Origin: Tardiphaga sp.
Lineage (GTDB): Bacteria; Pseudomonadota; Alphaproteobacteria; Rhizobiales; Xanthobacteraceae
Length of the DNA stretch: 37,472 bases
Direction: 5' to 3'
NCBI GenBank assembly: GCA_028290325.1
Contig: JAQGJY010000191.1
Coordinates: 1 to 37,472, forward strand
Numbering within the stretch: the stretch's first letter is position 1; every line of letters begins with the position of its first letter. The position numbers were made by a program, and so were the translations under genes. The notes under the pieces are model-generated. The model was given only the letters and a program-made list of their open reading frames with translations. It searched no databases and was not told the origin of the DNA. Shown piece by piece: positions 1 through 12,310 of this stretch.

Positions 1-384
1 GCTTATCCCCGTGAACTGTCCGGTGGGATGCGGATGCGGGCGTCGCTGGCCCGGGCGCTCGTCACCGATCCCGATATCCTGCTGCTGGACGAGCCGTTCG
101 CCGCGCTCGACGAGATCACGCGCTTCAAGCTCAACGACGATCTGCTGGCGTTGTGGCGAACGCTCAACAAGACGATCGTTTTCGTCACGCATTCGGTGTT
201 CGAGTCGGTCTACCTCGCGCAGCGCGTCGTGGTGATGACGCCGCGGCCGGGCCGCGTCAGCGCTGACATCCCGATCCAATCGCCCAACCGCGATGCCGCG
301 TTCCGCACCTCGGCCGATTATGCCGCGCAGTGCCGCCGCGTCTCGCAGGCGCTGGCGACGGCCAGCGACGGCGTGGCCACATGA
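1..384 (+). CDS. ABC transporter ATP-binding protein, nitrate/sulfonate/taurine-type (5' truncated by window edge)
   Basis: Frame 1 is open from base 1: AYPRELSGGMRMRASLARALVTDPDILLLDEPFAALDEITR, containing the ABC signature LSGGM, Walker B LLLDEPFAALD and the H-loop region VFVTHSVFE. Confidence 0.93.
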   Translation, partial: AYPRELSGGMRMRASLARALVTDPDILLLDEPFAALDEITRFKLNDDLLALWRTLNKTIVFVTHSVFESVYLAQRVVVMTPRPGRVSADIPIQSPNRDAAFRTSADYAAQCRRVSQALATASDGVAT

Positions 385-1157
385 GCGCGAAGCGCATCAT
401 CCTGCCTGTGATCGTGTTCGGCGTCGTTACGCTGGCGTGGGACATGGCCGTGCGACTCAACGATATCCAGCCTTACGTGCTGCCGGGGCCGGGGCTCGTC
501 GCGCGAACCCTCGTCGCGGACTGGCCGGTGCTGGCGTCGTCGCTGCTGGTGACGCTGACCACCGCGCTCGAAGGCTTCGTCGCGGCGGCGCTCGGCGGCA
601 TCGCCTTGGCGCTGATCTTCAACCTGTCACAGTCGCTCGAAGACGCGCTGCTGCCCTATGCGATCGTCTTGCAGGTGACGCCGGTGATCGCGATCGCGCC
701 GCTGCTGCTGATCTATCTCGACCAGCAGACCGCCGTGGTCGCCTGCGCCTTCATCGTGGCGTTCTTTCCGGTGCTGGCGAATACCGCTCTGGGGCTCAAA
801 TCCGTCGACCGCAAGCTCGGCGATCTGTTCGCTTTGTATGGTGCGTCGCCGTTGCAGACTTTGCTGCAGCTCAAGCTGCCAGCCGCGCTGCCTTACATGC
901 TCGGTGGCCTTCGGATCGCCGGCGGCTTGTCACTGATCGGCGCGGTGGTCGCGGAAATCGCCGCCGGCGCGGCTGGGGCCGGTTCCGGACTGGCTTACAG
1001 AATCGCGGAATCAAGCTATCGTCTCAACATTCCCCGCATGTTCGCGGCATTGCTGTTGCTCTCCGCCGCGGGGATTGTCATCTATGCGCTGCTGGCGCTG
1101 GCATCGTATCTGGCGCTGCGCCGCTGGCACGACAGCGCGCTCGGAAAGGATTTGTAA
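381..1157 (+). CDS. ABC transporter permease (BPD_transp_1 / SsuC-TauC-like)
   Basis: ATGA overlap with the upstream ATPase stop; start MSAKRIILPVIVFGVV; multiple hydrophobic helices and an EAA-like loop (NTALGLKSVDRKLGDLFALYGASPLQTLLQLKLPAALPYMLGGLRIAGG). Confidence 0.9.
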   Translation: MSAKRIILPVIVFGVVTLAWDMAVRLNDIQPYVLPGPGLVARTLVADWPVLASSLLVTLTTALEGFVAAALGGIALALIFNLSQSLEDALLPYAIVLQVTPVIAIAPLLLIYLDQQTAVVACAFIVAFFPVLANTALGLKSVDRKLGDLFALYGASPLQTLLQLKLPAALPYMLGGLRIAGGLSLIGAVVAEIAAGAAGAGSGLAYRIAESSYRLNIPRMFAALLLLSAAGIVIYALLALASYLALRRWHDSALGKDL

Positions 1158-2140
1158 TGGCTTCCACTGTTTCATCCGAAAAAATTGATCTGCTACTTTA
1201 CGGGCCGTCGAAGCGCATCGTCGATGAGGGCTTTTCCGATCAGTTCGTGCTGCACAAGGTCGAGAGCTTTGCCGATCTCGATACGCTCGACGCCGGCGTC
1301 GCCGGCAAGATTCGCGGCGTCGCCATTACCGATTCGATTCCGGCCGGCGCGCCGATGCAATCGCGCTTTCCGAAACTCGAGATCATGGCGAGCTTCGGCG
1401 TCGGCTACGACCACGTCGATTCGACCTACGCCCGCGAGCACGGCATCGTTGTCACCAACACCCCGGACGTACTGACCGAAGAAGTGGCCGACACCACGCT
1501 CGGGCTGCTGATCGCGACCTTGCGGGAATTCGTCAAGGCCGACAAATATGTCCGGTCGGGGCTGTGGCTCGGCGGCAAGTTTCCGCTCAGCGTCGGCTCG
1601 CTGCGCGACCGCAAGGTCGGCATCGTCGGCATGGGGCGCATCGGGCAGGCGATCGGCCGTCGCCTCGATGCCTCGCTGGTGCCGGTGGTCTATCATTCGC
1701 GCAACCCGGCGGCCGGCGTGAAATACAAGCACTATCCCGATCTGATCGAGATGGCGAAGGCGGTCGATACGCTGATCGTGATCGTGCCCGGCGGCGCGTC
1801 CACGTTGAAGATGATCAACGCCGACGTTCTCAAGGCGCTGGGTCCGCGCGGCGTGATCGTCAATGTGGCACGCGGGTCGGTCGTCGATGAACCGGCGCTG
1901 ATCGCCGCGTTGAAATCCGGCGCCATCCTGGCGGCGGGCCTCGACGTGTTCGCCGACGAACCGAAGGTGCCCGATGAACTCAAGACCATGCAGAACGTGA
2001 TCCTGCTGCCGCATATCGGCTCGGCTTCGGTCTATACGCGCAACGCGATGGATCAGTTGATCGTCGACAATCTGATCGACTGGTTCGCCGGCAAGCCACC
2101 TCTGACGCCGATTCCGGAAACGCCGGTCAAGGGGCGCTGA
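1157..2140 (+). CDS. D-2-hydroxyacid dehydrogenase, NAD(P)-binding (glyoxylate/hydroxypyruvate reductase-like)
   Basis: TAATG coupling to the permease; GVGYDHVD, VGIVGMGRIGQAIGRRL (Rossmann), NVARGSVVDEPAL (catalytic Arg region), ADEP and LLPHIGSAS (catalytic His). Confidence 0.93.
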   Translation: MASTVSSEKIDLLLYGPSKRIVDEGFSDQFVLHKVESFADLDTLDAGVAGKIRGVAITDSIPAGAPMQSRFPKLEIMASFGVGYDHVDSTYAREHGIVVTNTPDVLTEEVADTTLGLLIATLREFVKADKYVRSGLWLGGKFPLSVGSLRDRKVGIVGMGRIGQAIGRRLDASLVPVVYHSRNPAAGVKYKHYPDLIEMAKAVDTLIVIVPGGASTLKMINADVLKALGPRGVIVNVARGSVVDEPALIAALKSGAILAAGLDVFADEPKVPDELKTMQNVILLPHIGSASVYTRNAMDQLIVDNLIDWFAGKPPLTPIPETPVKGR

Positions 2141-2141
2141 C

Positions 2142-2825
2142 ATGTGGCGCCGCCTTGCGCTCTGCGTGGCCGCGCTGGCTTTGGCAACGCCCGCGATGGC
2201 GCAGAACGCGGCGCGGCTTAAAGCGGACATGATCGGCCAGTGGGAATTGTCCACGACCGAACGCAGCAAGACCTGCGTCGTGACGCTGAAGGCCGACGCG
2301 ACGCCGCTCGGGCTCAAGCTCGACCTGGAGCCGGGCTGCGGCGCGGCGCTGCCGTTCACCAAGGCGATCGCGGCCTGGAGCGTGAAGGGTCTCGACATCG
2401 TGCGCTTGCAGGACACCGCCGGGCAATCGGTGATCGATTTCACCGAGGTCGAGGCCGGTATCTTCGAGGGCCTGCGGGCCGGTGAGGGCGTCTATCTGTT
2501 GCAGAATCTCGCGGCGGCGCGCGCGCAGTCGAAGTCGATGGATCAGATGATCGGCAACTGGTCGGTGACGCGTGACAATGGAAAAGCGATCTGTTCGCTG
2601 ACGCTGACCAACACCGATGCCACGCCGGATAACTTTCAGTTGTTCGTCAAGCCGCGCTGCGAACAGCCGGTCGCGGGTTTCGCGCCGGTCATGTGGCGGC
2701 TGGAGCGCGGAGAATTGCTGATGATGTCGGCCTCCGGCGAGACATGGCGGTTCGAGGCCGACGACAGCGCGCAATGGCGGCGCGTGCCCGACAGCGCCGA
2801 CCCGATGATTCTGGTGCGACAGTAG
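2142..2825 (+). CDS. Secreted AprI/Inh (Omp19-like) metalloprotease-inhibitor family protein with two tandem repeats of the domain
   Basis: Signal peptide MWRRLALCVAALALATPAMAQ; two similar units, MIGQWELSTTERSKTCVVTLKADATPLGLKLDLEPGC... and MIGNWSVTRDNGKAICSLTLTNTDATPDNFQLFVKPRC... Confidence 0.75.
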   Translation: MWRRLALCVAALALATPAMAQNAARLKADMIGQWELSTTERSKTCVVTLKADATPLGLKLDLEPGCGAALPFTKAIAAWSVKGLDIVRLQDTAGQSVIDFTEVEAGIFEGLRAGEGVYLLQNLAAARAQSKSMDQMIGNWSVTRDNGKAICSLTLTNTDATPDNFQLFVKPRCEQPVAGFAPVMWRLERGELLMMSASGETWRFEADDSAQWRRVPDSADPMILVRQ

Positions 2826-2905
2826 CAGCGCCGCGGTGGATTTTCGGCGAGTCTTGTCGGCGCGCGCAGGGTGCGCTCGCGCGAGACGCGCTTGCGCGGA
2901 ATGAC

Positions 2906-3508
2906 TTATCGAACCCGCCGGAACACGACGCTGAGATTGTTGGCGGGCATCTCGATGATCTCAGGCGATGACAAGCCATGCGTCGCCGCGAGCGCCGCGA
3001 CGGCGTCGAGATCGCGCAGGCCCCATTCGGGATTGCGGGTTCTCAGGCTGGCGTCGAAGGCTTCGTTGCTGTCGGCGGTCGGGACATCACCGCGTCGATA
3101 GGGCCCGTAGAGATATAGCGGCGCGCCGGGTGCCAGGCTGGTTGCCGCGCCATGCAGAAGGCCTTGCGTCGCGTGCCACGGCGCGATGTGGATCATGTTG
3201 ATGCAGATGATGCCGGCGAGATTCGAGAACGGCCAGTCGGGATCGGTCGCATCGAATTGGAGCGGCGGCGCGACGTTGCGCAGCTCCGCATGGGCCATCC
3301 AGGCATCGATGCTGCGGATGGCTTCGGGGCTCGGGTCGGTCGGCTGAAACGTCAGCTCCGGCAGATGCCTCGCGAAATGCACGACGTGTTCGCCGCTGCC
3401 GCTGGCGATCTCCAATACGCGACCGTCGCGCGGCAGCACGCCGCGCAACACGTCGAGGATCGGGTCGCGATTGCGCGGCGCCGCCGGTGCGTGTTGCCGG
3501 TAGTCCAC
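2906..3508 (-). CDS. DUF938-family SAM-dependent methyltransferase-like protein
   Basis: MDYRQHAPAAPRNRDPILDVLRGVLP..VLEIASGSGEHVVHFARHLPELTFQPTDPS..: SAM-binding motif I (VLEIASGSGEH) and the characteristic DUF938 N-terminus. Confidence 0.87.
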   Translation of the reverse strand: MDYRQHAPAAPRNRDPILDVLRGVLPRDGRVLEIASGSGEHVVHFARHLPELTFQPTDPSPEAIRSIDAWMAHAELRNVAPPLQFDATDPDWPFSNLAGIICINMIHIAPWHATQGLLHGAATSLAPGAPLYLYGPYRRGDVPTADSNEAFDASLRTRNPEWGLRDLDAVAALAATHGLSSPEIIEMPANNLSVVFRRVR

Positions 3509-3513
3509 GACAC

Positions 3514-4314
3514 CTATCCGGCGTCCGCGACCGCGCGCTGCGCCATCACCTTGATGAGGTTGGCGCGATAGGCCGCCGAGCCATGGATGTCTTCCATCAG
3601 CCCGTCGGACGAAACCGTGATGCCGTCGAGCGCCGATGCCGACCAGTTGGCGGTCAATGCCTGCTCGATCGCCGGCACGCGCATCACGCCGGATGACGAC
3701 GCGCCCGTCGCGGCGACGCGCACCTCGCCGGATTTAGTCTTGGCGACGAACACGGCGGTGAGCGCGAAGCGTGACGCCGGATGGCGCATCTTGGAATAGG
3801 CCGCCTTGGCCGGAATCGGGAACGAGACGGCGGTGATGATTTCGCCGGGCTGCAACGCGGTCGACATCAGGCCCTGAAAGAAGTCAGCGGCTTTGATTTC
3901 CCGCGTATTGGTCGTGATCGTCGCATCGAGCGCCAGCACGGCGGCCGGATAATCCGCCGCCGGATCGTTATTGGCGAGCGAGCCACCGATCGTGCCGCGA
4001 TAACGCACGGCGGGATCGCCGAGCACCGTCGTGAGGTGCACGATCGCGGGGATCGCGCGCTTGGCCTCGGCGCTCTGCGTGATGTCGTAATAGGTCGTCG
4101 CCGCCTTGATGATGAGCGCGTCGCCGGTGACTTCGATCCCGATCAGATCCTTGATGCGGCCGAGATCGATCACATCCGAGGGCGCGGCCAGCCGCTGCTT
4201 CATGACCGGGATCAGCGTATGGCCGCCGGCGAGATAGGTCGCGTCGCCGGCTTTGGCGAACAAAGCCGCGGCGTCGGCGAGGCTGGTCGGGCGATGATAG
4301 ATGGTCTCGTACAT
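3514..4314 (-). CDS. Molybdenum hydroxylase FAD-binding (medium) subunit, CoxM/CutM-like
   Basis: MYETIYHRPTSLADAAALFAKAGDATYLAGGHTLIPVMKQRLAAPSDVIDLGRI: FAD-binding AGGHTL(I) motif; VRYRGTIGGSLANNDPAADYPAAVLAL. Confidence 0.93.
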   Translation of the reverse strand: MYETIYHRPTSLADAAALFAKAGDATYLAGGHTLIPVMKQRLAAPSDVIDLGRIKDLIGIEVTGDALIIKAATTYYDITQSAEAKRAIPAIVHLTTVLGDPAVRYRGTIGGSLANNDPAADYPAAVLALDATITTNTREIKAADFFQGLMSTALQPGEIITAVSFPIPAKAAYSKMRHPASRFALTAVFVAKTKSGEVRVAATGASSSGVMRVPAIEQALTANWSASALDGITVSSDGLMEDIHGSAAYRANLIKVMAQRAVADAG

Positions 4315-4341
4315 GGGAATCTCCCTTGGCTTGTGGCCGTA

Positions 4342-4420
4342 GGGTGGGCGACGGCGCCCTGGCGCTGCCCCCACCAACTGAAGATGAGAAAGGCGGTGGG
4401 CTCGCTTAGCTTAGCCCACC
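4342..4420. repeat. GGTGGGC/GCCCACC palindromic repeat pair between large and medium hydroxylase subunit genes
   Basis: GGGTGGGCGACGGCGCCCTGGCGCTGCCCCCACC (4342-4375) and GGTGGGC-TCGCTTAGCTTA-GCCCACC (4395-4420). Confidence 0.7.
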
Positions 4421-4438
4421 CGACGAGTCGGTTGGCTT

Positions 4439-6793
<2,355 letters not shown>

Positions 6794-6880
6794 ATCCCTG
6801 ACTCCCTGCCGGAGGTTATAATCCGCCGCGTCCAGCGACGTCGTGCGGTTGTCTCGATGGCTGATTCCAAACGCGCCGGC

Positions 6881-7366
<486 letters not shown>

Positions 7367-7368
7367 GA

Positions 7369-7416
7369 GGAGCCTCCCGTTACTTTTTAATTAGTCCAAT
7401 TAGAAGCTGAGGCTCC
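7369..7416. promoter_or_regulatory. Nested inverted repeats in the 5' region of the hydroxylase operon
   Basis: Outer arms GGAGCCTC (7369-7376) / GAGGCTCC (7409-7416); inner TAATT-AGTCC-AATTA (7388-7402); the outer arm overlaps the small-subunit SD. Confidence 0.5.
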
Positions 7417-7584
7417 AGACTTTGCAACCGGGATTTTCGTGAGCGCGGAATTTGCCGCAATCCCCATCTCTGGCGCATGTCTGGCTTCGTGCTCAGCAGG
7501 GTTGATGGCCCATGGCGTCGCTGTCATAAAACCGACGTAGGCTCAGACGGATTGATGCCGCCGCAATCAGGGAGTTGTTCGCAA

Positions 7585-8256
7585 GTGATCGACAAGCGGG
7601 TCAAGACATTGGGCGAGGCCGTCGCGGGCGTGAAGGATGGCGCGACCGTTCTGGTGGCCGGGTTCGGCGCGGTCGGCGTCGCCGATCATCTGCTCGAAGC
7701 GCTGCACGATCAGGGCGCGCGCGATCTGACCATCGTCGCCAACAATGCCGGCAATGGCGATGTCGGTTTGGCGCGGCTGATCAATTCCGGCCGCGTCAGC
7801 AAGGTGATCTGCTCTTATCCGCGCTCGGGCGATTACAGCGCGTTCCTGAACGCCTATCGCAGCAAGAGCCTCGAGCTCGAACTGGTGCCGCAGGGCACGA
7901 TCAGCGAGCGCATGCGTTGCGCGGCGGCGGGCCTGGGCGGGTTCTTCTCGCCGGTTTCGGCCGGCACCCAACTCGCCGACGGCAAGGAAACCCGCGAGAT
8001 CGATGGCCGGCTGCATGTCTTCGAGAAGCCGCTGAAAGGCGACATCGCGCTGTTGAAGGCCGACAAGGCCGACCGCTGGGGCAACCTGACCTATCTGAAA
8101 TCGGCGCGGAATTTCAATCCGGTGATGGCGATGGCCGCCGACCTCAGCGTGGTCGAGGTCAATTCCATCGTCGCGCTCGGCGCGCTCGATCCCGAAGCGG
8201 TCGCCACCCCCAGCATCTTTATCGACCGCGTGGTCGTTGTCGGAGCAAACGCATGA
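7585..8256 (+). CDS. 3-oxoacid (3-oxoadipate/succinyl-CoA type) CoA-transferase subunit A
   Basis: Probable GTG start at VIDKRVKTLGEAVAGVKDGATVLVAGFGAVGVADHLLEAL; ends in ATGATG overlap with subunit B. An in-frame ATG at 7555 is an alternative start. Confidence 0.9.
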   Translation: MIDKRVKTLGEAVAGVKDGATVLVAGFGAVGVADHLLEALHDQGARDLTIVANNAGNGDVGLARLINSGRVSKVICSYPRSGDYSAFLNAYRSKSLELELVPQGTISERMRCAAAGLGGFFSPVSAGTQLADGKETREIDGRLHVFEKPLKGDIALLKADKADRWGNLTYLKSARNFNPVMAMAADLSVVEVNSIVALGALDPEAVATPSIFIDRVVVVGANA

Positions 8257-8945
8257 TGCCGAGCTATCAGCCTTTGACGCGCGAACAGATGGCGTGGCGC
8301 GCGGCGCAGGATCTGCCGGAAGGTGCCTTCGTCAATCTCGGGATCGGCATTCCGACCCTGACCGCAAGCTATGTCCCGGCGGATCGCGAGGTCATCTTCC
8401 ATAGCGAGAACGGCGTCCTCGGTCTCGGCCCGAAGCCCAAGCCCGGCGAGCAGGACGAGAACCTGATCGACGCCGGCAAGAACTACACGACGTTGATCAC
8501 AGGCGGCTGCTACGTGCATCACGCCGATGCCTTTCTGATGATTCGTGGCGGCCATCTTGATGTCAGCCTGCTCGGGGCGTTCGAGGTTTCCGAGACCGGC
8601 GACATCGCCAACTGGACCACGGACGATCCGGCCTTCCCGCCCGGCGTCGGCGGCGCGATGGACCTCGCGGCCGGAGCCAAGGAGGTGCGTGTGCTGATGG
8701 AGCACACCAGCAAATCAGGCGCGCCGCGCATCCTCAGGCATTGCAGCCTGCCACTGACGGCGGCGGGCGTCGTCAAACGCATCTACACCAATCTTGCGGT
8801 GCTCGACGTCACGCCGGCAGGCCTTGTCGTGCTCGAGATGGTGCCGGGCATGACGCTGCAGATGTTGCAGTCGATGACCGAGCCGGCGCTGACGGCGGCG
8901 GCGTCGCTGCGATCGCTCCAGCCGCCGACCGCCCGCGCGGCTTAA
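8253..8945 (+). CDS. 3-oxoacid CoA-transferase subunit B
   Basis: MMPSYQPLTREQMAWRAAQDLPEGAFVNLGIGIPTL...VIFHSENGVLGLGP: catalytic SENG motif and GIGIPT. Confidence 0.93.
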   Translation: MMPSYQPLTREQMAWRAAQDLPEGAFVNLGIGIPTLTASYVPADREVIFHSENGVLGLGPKPKPGEQDENLIDAGKNYTTLITGGCYVHHADAFLMIRGGHLDVSLLGAFEVSETGDIANWTTDDPAFPPGVGGAMDLAAGAKEVRVLMEHTSKSGAPRILRHCSLPLTAAGVVKRIYTNLAVLDVTPAGLVVLEMVPGMTLQMLQSMTEPALTAAASLRSLQPPTARAA

Positions 8946-9568
8946 TCCAGCTTGACGCTGAAGCCGCGCTGCACGGCGGGACGCGCCATCAGCGTCTCGT
9001 ACCAGCGCTTCACATGCGGAAAATCATCGAGCGTCACTTTGTGGCGTTCGTGCCGCCAGGCCCAGCCGAGGATCGCGAAATCCGCGACCGACAATTCGCC
9101 GGCGACGAAGTCGTGCCGCGCCAGCCGGCGGTCGAGCACGCCGTAAAGCCGCTTCGTCTCGTCGGAAAATCGTTTGAGGCCATAGGCGCGGTCGGTGTCG
9201 TTGTCGAGCGCGATGAAATGATGCACCTGACCGGGCATCGGGCCGAACCCGCCGACCTGCCACATCAGCCATTCCAGCACGGGGATGCGTTTGGCGAGCG
9301 ACGGCGGCAAAAATCGTCCGGTCTTCTCGCCGAGATACAAAAGGATCGCGCCGGATTCGAACACGCTGACCTTGGTGCCGTCAGGCCCGTCGGAATCGAC
9401 GATCGCGGGGATCTTATTGTTCGGGCTGATCGCCAGAAAGTCCGGCTGCATTTGCGCGCCCTTGGTGATGTTGACCGGCACCACCGTGTAGGGCAGCCCC
9501 ATCTCCTCAAGCGCGACGGAAATCTTGCGGCCGTTCGGCGTGTTCCAGCTATGCAATTCGATCGTCAT
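8942..9568 (-). CDS. Glutathione S-transferase family protein (YghU/YfcG-like)
   Basis: MTIELHSWNTPNGRKISVALEEMGLPYTVVPVNITKGAQMQPDFLAISPNNKIPAIVD; stop shares a TTAA tetranucleotide with the convergent CoA-transferase gene. Confidence 0.9.
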   Translation of the reverse strand: MTIELHSWNTPNGRKISVALEEMGLPYTVVPVNITKGAQMQPDFLAISPNNKIPAIVDSDGPDGTKVSVFESGAILLYLGEKTGRFLPPSLAKRIPVLEWLMWQVGGFGPMPGQVHHFIALDNDTDRAYGLKRFSDETKRLYGVLDRRLARHDFVAGELSVADFAILGWAWRHERHKVTLDDFPHVKRWYETLMARPAVQRGFSVKLD

Positions 9569-9814
9569 CCGGCGCGTCCTCGTGTGTTCGCGGCTCTGAA
9601 ATCCGAGCCTCAGACCTTGCATCGCGAGCCATGTGATGGCCGCCATTGGCGGCAATCAAGGGCGCGAAGCCATCCAGATCGTTGTTGCGGCACGCGAGCT
9701 GGACGGCTTCCGCGATGACGATTGAAGTAGCCTGCATCGGCCGCATCGCCAACCCTTGTCGCCAAGCGCAACCGAGTCGCGCTACAAGCCGCGATCATCA
9801 GCCATGGATGCTCC

Positions 9815-12310
9815 TTGCGCGATTTCACAACAGCTTTGCCGATTGATGCCGTGCTCGCCGAACTGGCGGCGACGCTTGCGCGCGGCAATGCCGCCGTCTT
9901 GGTTGCGCCGCCGGGCGCCGGCAAGACCACGCGCGTGCCGCTGGCGCTGCTCGACGAAGCATGGGTCGGGACTCAAAAGATCATCATGCTGGAGCCGCGC
10001 CGAATCGCGGCGCGGGCCAGCGCCGAGCGCATGGCGCAGACGCTGGGCGAAAAGGTCGGCGACACCGTCGGTTACCGCGTGCGCTTCGGCTCGAAGATTT
10101 CGCGCAAGACGCGGATCGAGGTGGTCACCGAAGGCATCTTCACGCGGCAGCTGATCGACGATCCCGAACTGACCGGCGTCGCCGCCGTGATCTTCGATGA
10201 ATTCCACGAACGCTCGCTGGATGCCGATCTCGGCCTCGCGCTCGCGCGCGACGCGCAGCAGGGCCTCCGCGAAGACCTGCGGATTCTGGTGATGTCGGCG
10301 ACCATCGACGGCGCCCGCGTGGCCTCGTTGCTTGGCGATGCGCCGGTCATTGCCAGCCAGGGCCGCGCCTTTCCGGTCGAGACGCGCTATCTCGGCCGCA
10401 AGCCCGATGCGCCGCTGGAGCGCCAGATGGCCGAGGCGATCGCAATGGCGCTGCGCGCCGATCCCGGCTCGGTGCTGGCGTTTCTGCCCGGCGCGGCCGA
10501 AATCCGTCGCACCCAGACGATGCTGGCCGAACGCGTCAGCGATCCGTCGATCGAGATCGTGCCGCTGTTCGGCGCGCTCGATGCCGGCGTGCAGGACCGC
10601 GCGATCCAGCCCGCCGCGAACGGCTGTCGCAAGGTCGTGCTGGCGACCTCGATCGCGGAAACCTCGCTCACCATCGAGGGCGTCCGCATCGTGGTCGATT
10701 CCGGTGTCGCGCGGGTGCCGCGTTACGAACCGGATATCGGGCTGACACGGCTGGAAACCGTGCGGGCGTCGCGGGCCGCCGTCGATCAGCGTCGCGGCCG
10801 CGCCGGGCGCACCGAACCCGGCATCTGTTATCGGTTGTGGGATGCGCCGCAGACGGCGTCGCTGCCGGCCTATACGCAACCGGAAATTCTCAGCGCCGAT
10901 CTGACCTCGCTGGCGCTCGATCTCGCGCAATGGGGCGTCGCTGATCCGGCCGCGCTGTCGTTTCTCGATCCGCCGCCGGGCCCGGCCTGGAGCGAGGCCC
11001 GCGCGCTGCTGCGTGAACTCGGCGCGCTCGATGGCGATGGCCGCATCACCGACGAAGGCCGGGAGTTGCGCGCGCTGGCGCTGCCGCCGCGTCTGGCGCG
11101 CATGATCGTCGATGCCGGACGTCTCGGTTCGGGCGCGGAAGCGGCCGAGATCGCGGCCGTGCTGACCGAGCGGGGCCTCGGCGGCGACGGAGCCGATCTG
11201 GATCGCCGCCTCGAAGGCTTTCGGCGCGATCGCTCGCCGCGCGGCAACGCCGCGCGGCAGATGGCGCAACGCTGGGCTCTTGCTTCTCCCTCGCCGCAAG
11301 GGCGAGGCGAGGCACGCCGCGATCGGAGTGATGTCATCGACATTCTGTCCACCGGCGCGCTGCTCGCATTGGCCTTTCCCGACCGTGTGGCGAAGAATCG
11401 CGGCAACGGTTCCTTCGTGCTCGCCAACGGGCGCGGTGCGAGCATCGATGCCGCGTCGGGTCTGACCGGGTCCGCATATCTCGCGGTCGCCGAGCTGGCG
11501 GGCGCGGCGGCGAATTCCTGCATTCTTCTGGCCGCGCCGATCACCCAGAGCGAAATCGAAGCGCGCTTTGCGGCGTTGATCGACTCCCGCGACGACGTCA
11601 CGTTCGACCGGACGGCGATGGCGCTGCGTGGCCGCCGCCGCAAGCGCCTGCATGCGATCACGCTGGCCGAAGCGCCGGTCGCGGTCACGCCATCGGGCGA
11701 CACCGCGACGATCCTCGCCGATGGATTGGTCGCGGCCGGCATCGACCGGCTGCCGTGGTCGAAGCCGCTTCAGCAATGGCGCGGCCGCGTGATGTTTCTG
11801 CGCGCCGCCGCCCCCGATCAATGGCCCGATTTGTCGGATGCCGCGCTGGCGGACAGCCGCGAGACATGGCTGGCGCCCATCCTCACCGACAAGACGGCGC
11901 TGAAGGACATCTCCGCCGGCGAGCTGTCCGACGCGCTGACGGCGCTGCTGACGTGGGACGCGCGCGCGCGACTGGAGCGGGAAGCGCCGACGCATTTCTC
12001 GGCTCCGACCGGCACCCAGGTCGCGATCGACTACGCGGCCGAACAGGGCCCGACGATCGCGATTCGTTTGCAGGAGCTGTTCGGGCTGACGACGCATCCG
12101 TCGTTGGCGCAGGGCCGCGTGCCGCTGGTCCTCGAATTATTGTCGCCGGCGCATCGCCCGGTGCAGGTGACGCGCGATCTGCCGGGTTTCTGGCGCGGTT
12201 CCTATGCCGCCGTGCGCTCCGATCTGCGCGGGCGCTATCCGCGCCATCCGTGGCCGGAAGATCCGGCCTCGGCGCCGCCGACGCGCCGCGTCAAGCCAAG
12301 GGGCACGTGA
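9815..12310 (+). CDS. hrpB: ATP-dependent helicase HrpB
   Basis: VLVAPPGAGKTTRVPLALL (Walker A), IFDEFHERSLDADLGLAL (DEFH box), SATIDG, QRRGRAGRTEPGICYRLW; long HrpB-type C-terminus ending LRGRYPRHPWPEDP. TTG start in the supplied ORF is uncertain. Confidence 0.95.
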   Translation: MRDFTTALPIDAVLAELAATLARGNAAVLVAPPGAGKTTRVPLALLDEAWVGTQKIIMLEPRRIAARASAERMAQTLGEKVGDTVGYRVRFGSKISRKTRIEVVTEGIFTRQLIDDPELTGVAAVIFDEFHERSLDADLGLALARDAQQGLREDLRILVMSATIDGARVASLLGDAPVIASQGRAFPVETRYLGRKPDAPLERQMAEAIAMALRADPGSVLAFLPGAAEIRRTQTMLAERVSDPSIEIVPLFGALDAGVQDRAIQPAANGCRKVVLATSIAETSLTIEGVRIVVDSGVARVPRYEPDIGLTRLETVRASRAAVDQRRGRAGRTEPGICYRLWDAPQTASLPAYTQPEILSADLTSLALDLAQWGVADPAALSFLDPPPGPAWSEARALLRELGALDGDGRITDEGRELRALALPPRLARMIVDAGRLGSGAEAAEIAAVLTERGLGGDGADLDRRLEGFRRDRSPRGNAARQMAQRWALASPSPQGRGEARRDRSDVIDILSTGALLALAFPDRVAKNRGNGSFVLANGRGASIDAASGLTGSAYLAVAELAGAAANSCILLAAPITQSEIEARFAALIDSRDDVTFDRTAMALRGRRRKRLHAITLAEAPVAVTPSGDTATILADGLVAAGIDRLPWSKPLQQWRGRVMFLRAAAPDQWPDLSDAALADSRETWLAPILTDKTALKDISAGELSDALTALLTWDARARLEREAPTHFSAPTGTQVAIDYAAEQGPTIAIRLQELFGLTTHPSLAQGRVPLVLELLSPAHRPVQVTRDLPGFWRGSYAAVRSDLRGRYPRHPWPEDPASAPPTRRVKPRGT

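Noticed and set aside
293-1156. N-terminal 288 aa of the 615-aa ORF
   Set aside because: Out of frame with the ABC permease; only the part from 1157 (D-2-hydroxyacid dehydrogenase) is supported.
9782-12097. 771-aa minus-strand ORF
   Set aside because: Antisense to hrpB; Arg/His/Gln/Asp-rich composition typical of high-GC shadow frames and no domain motif.
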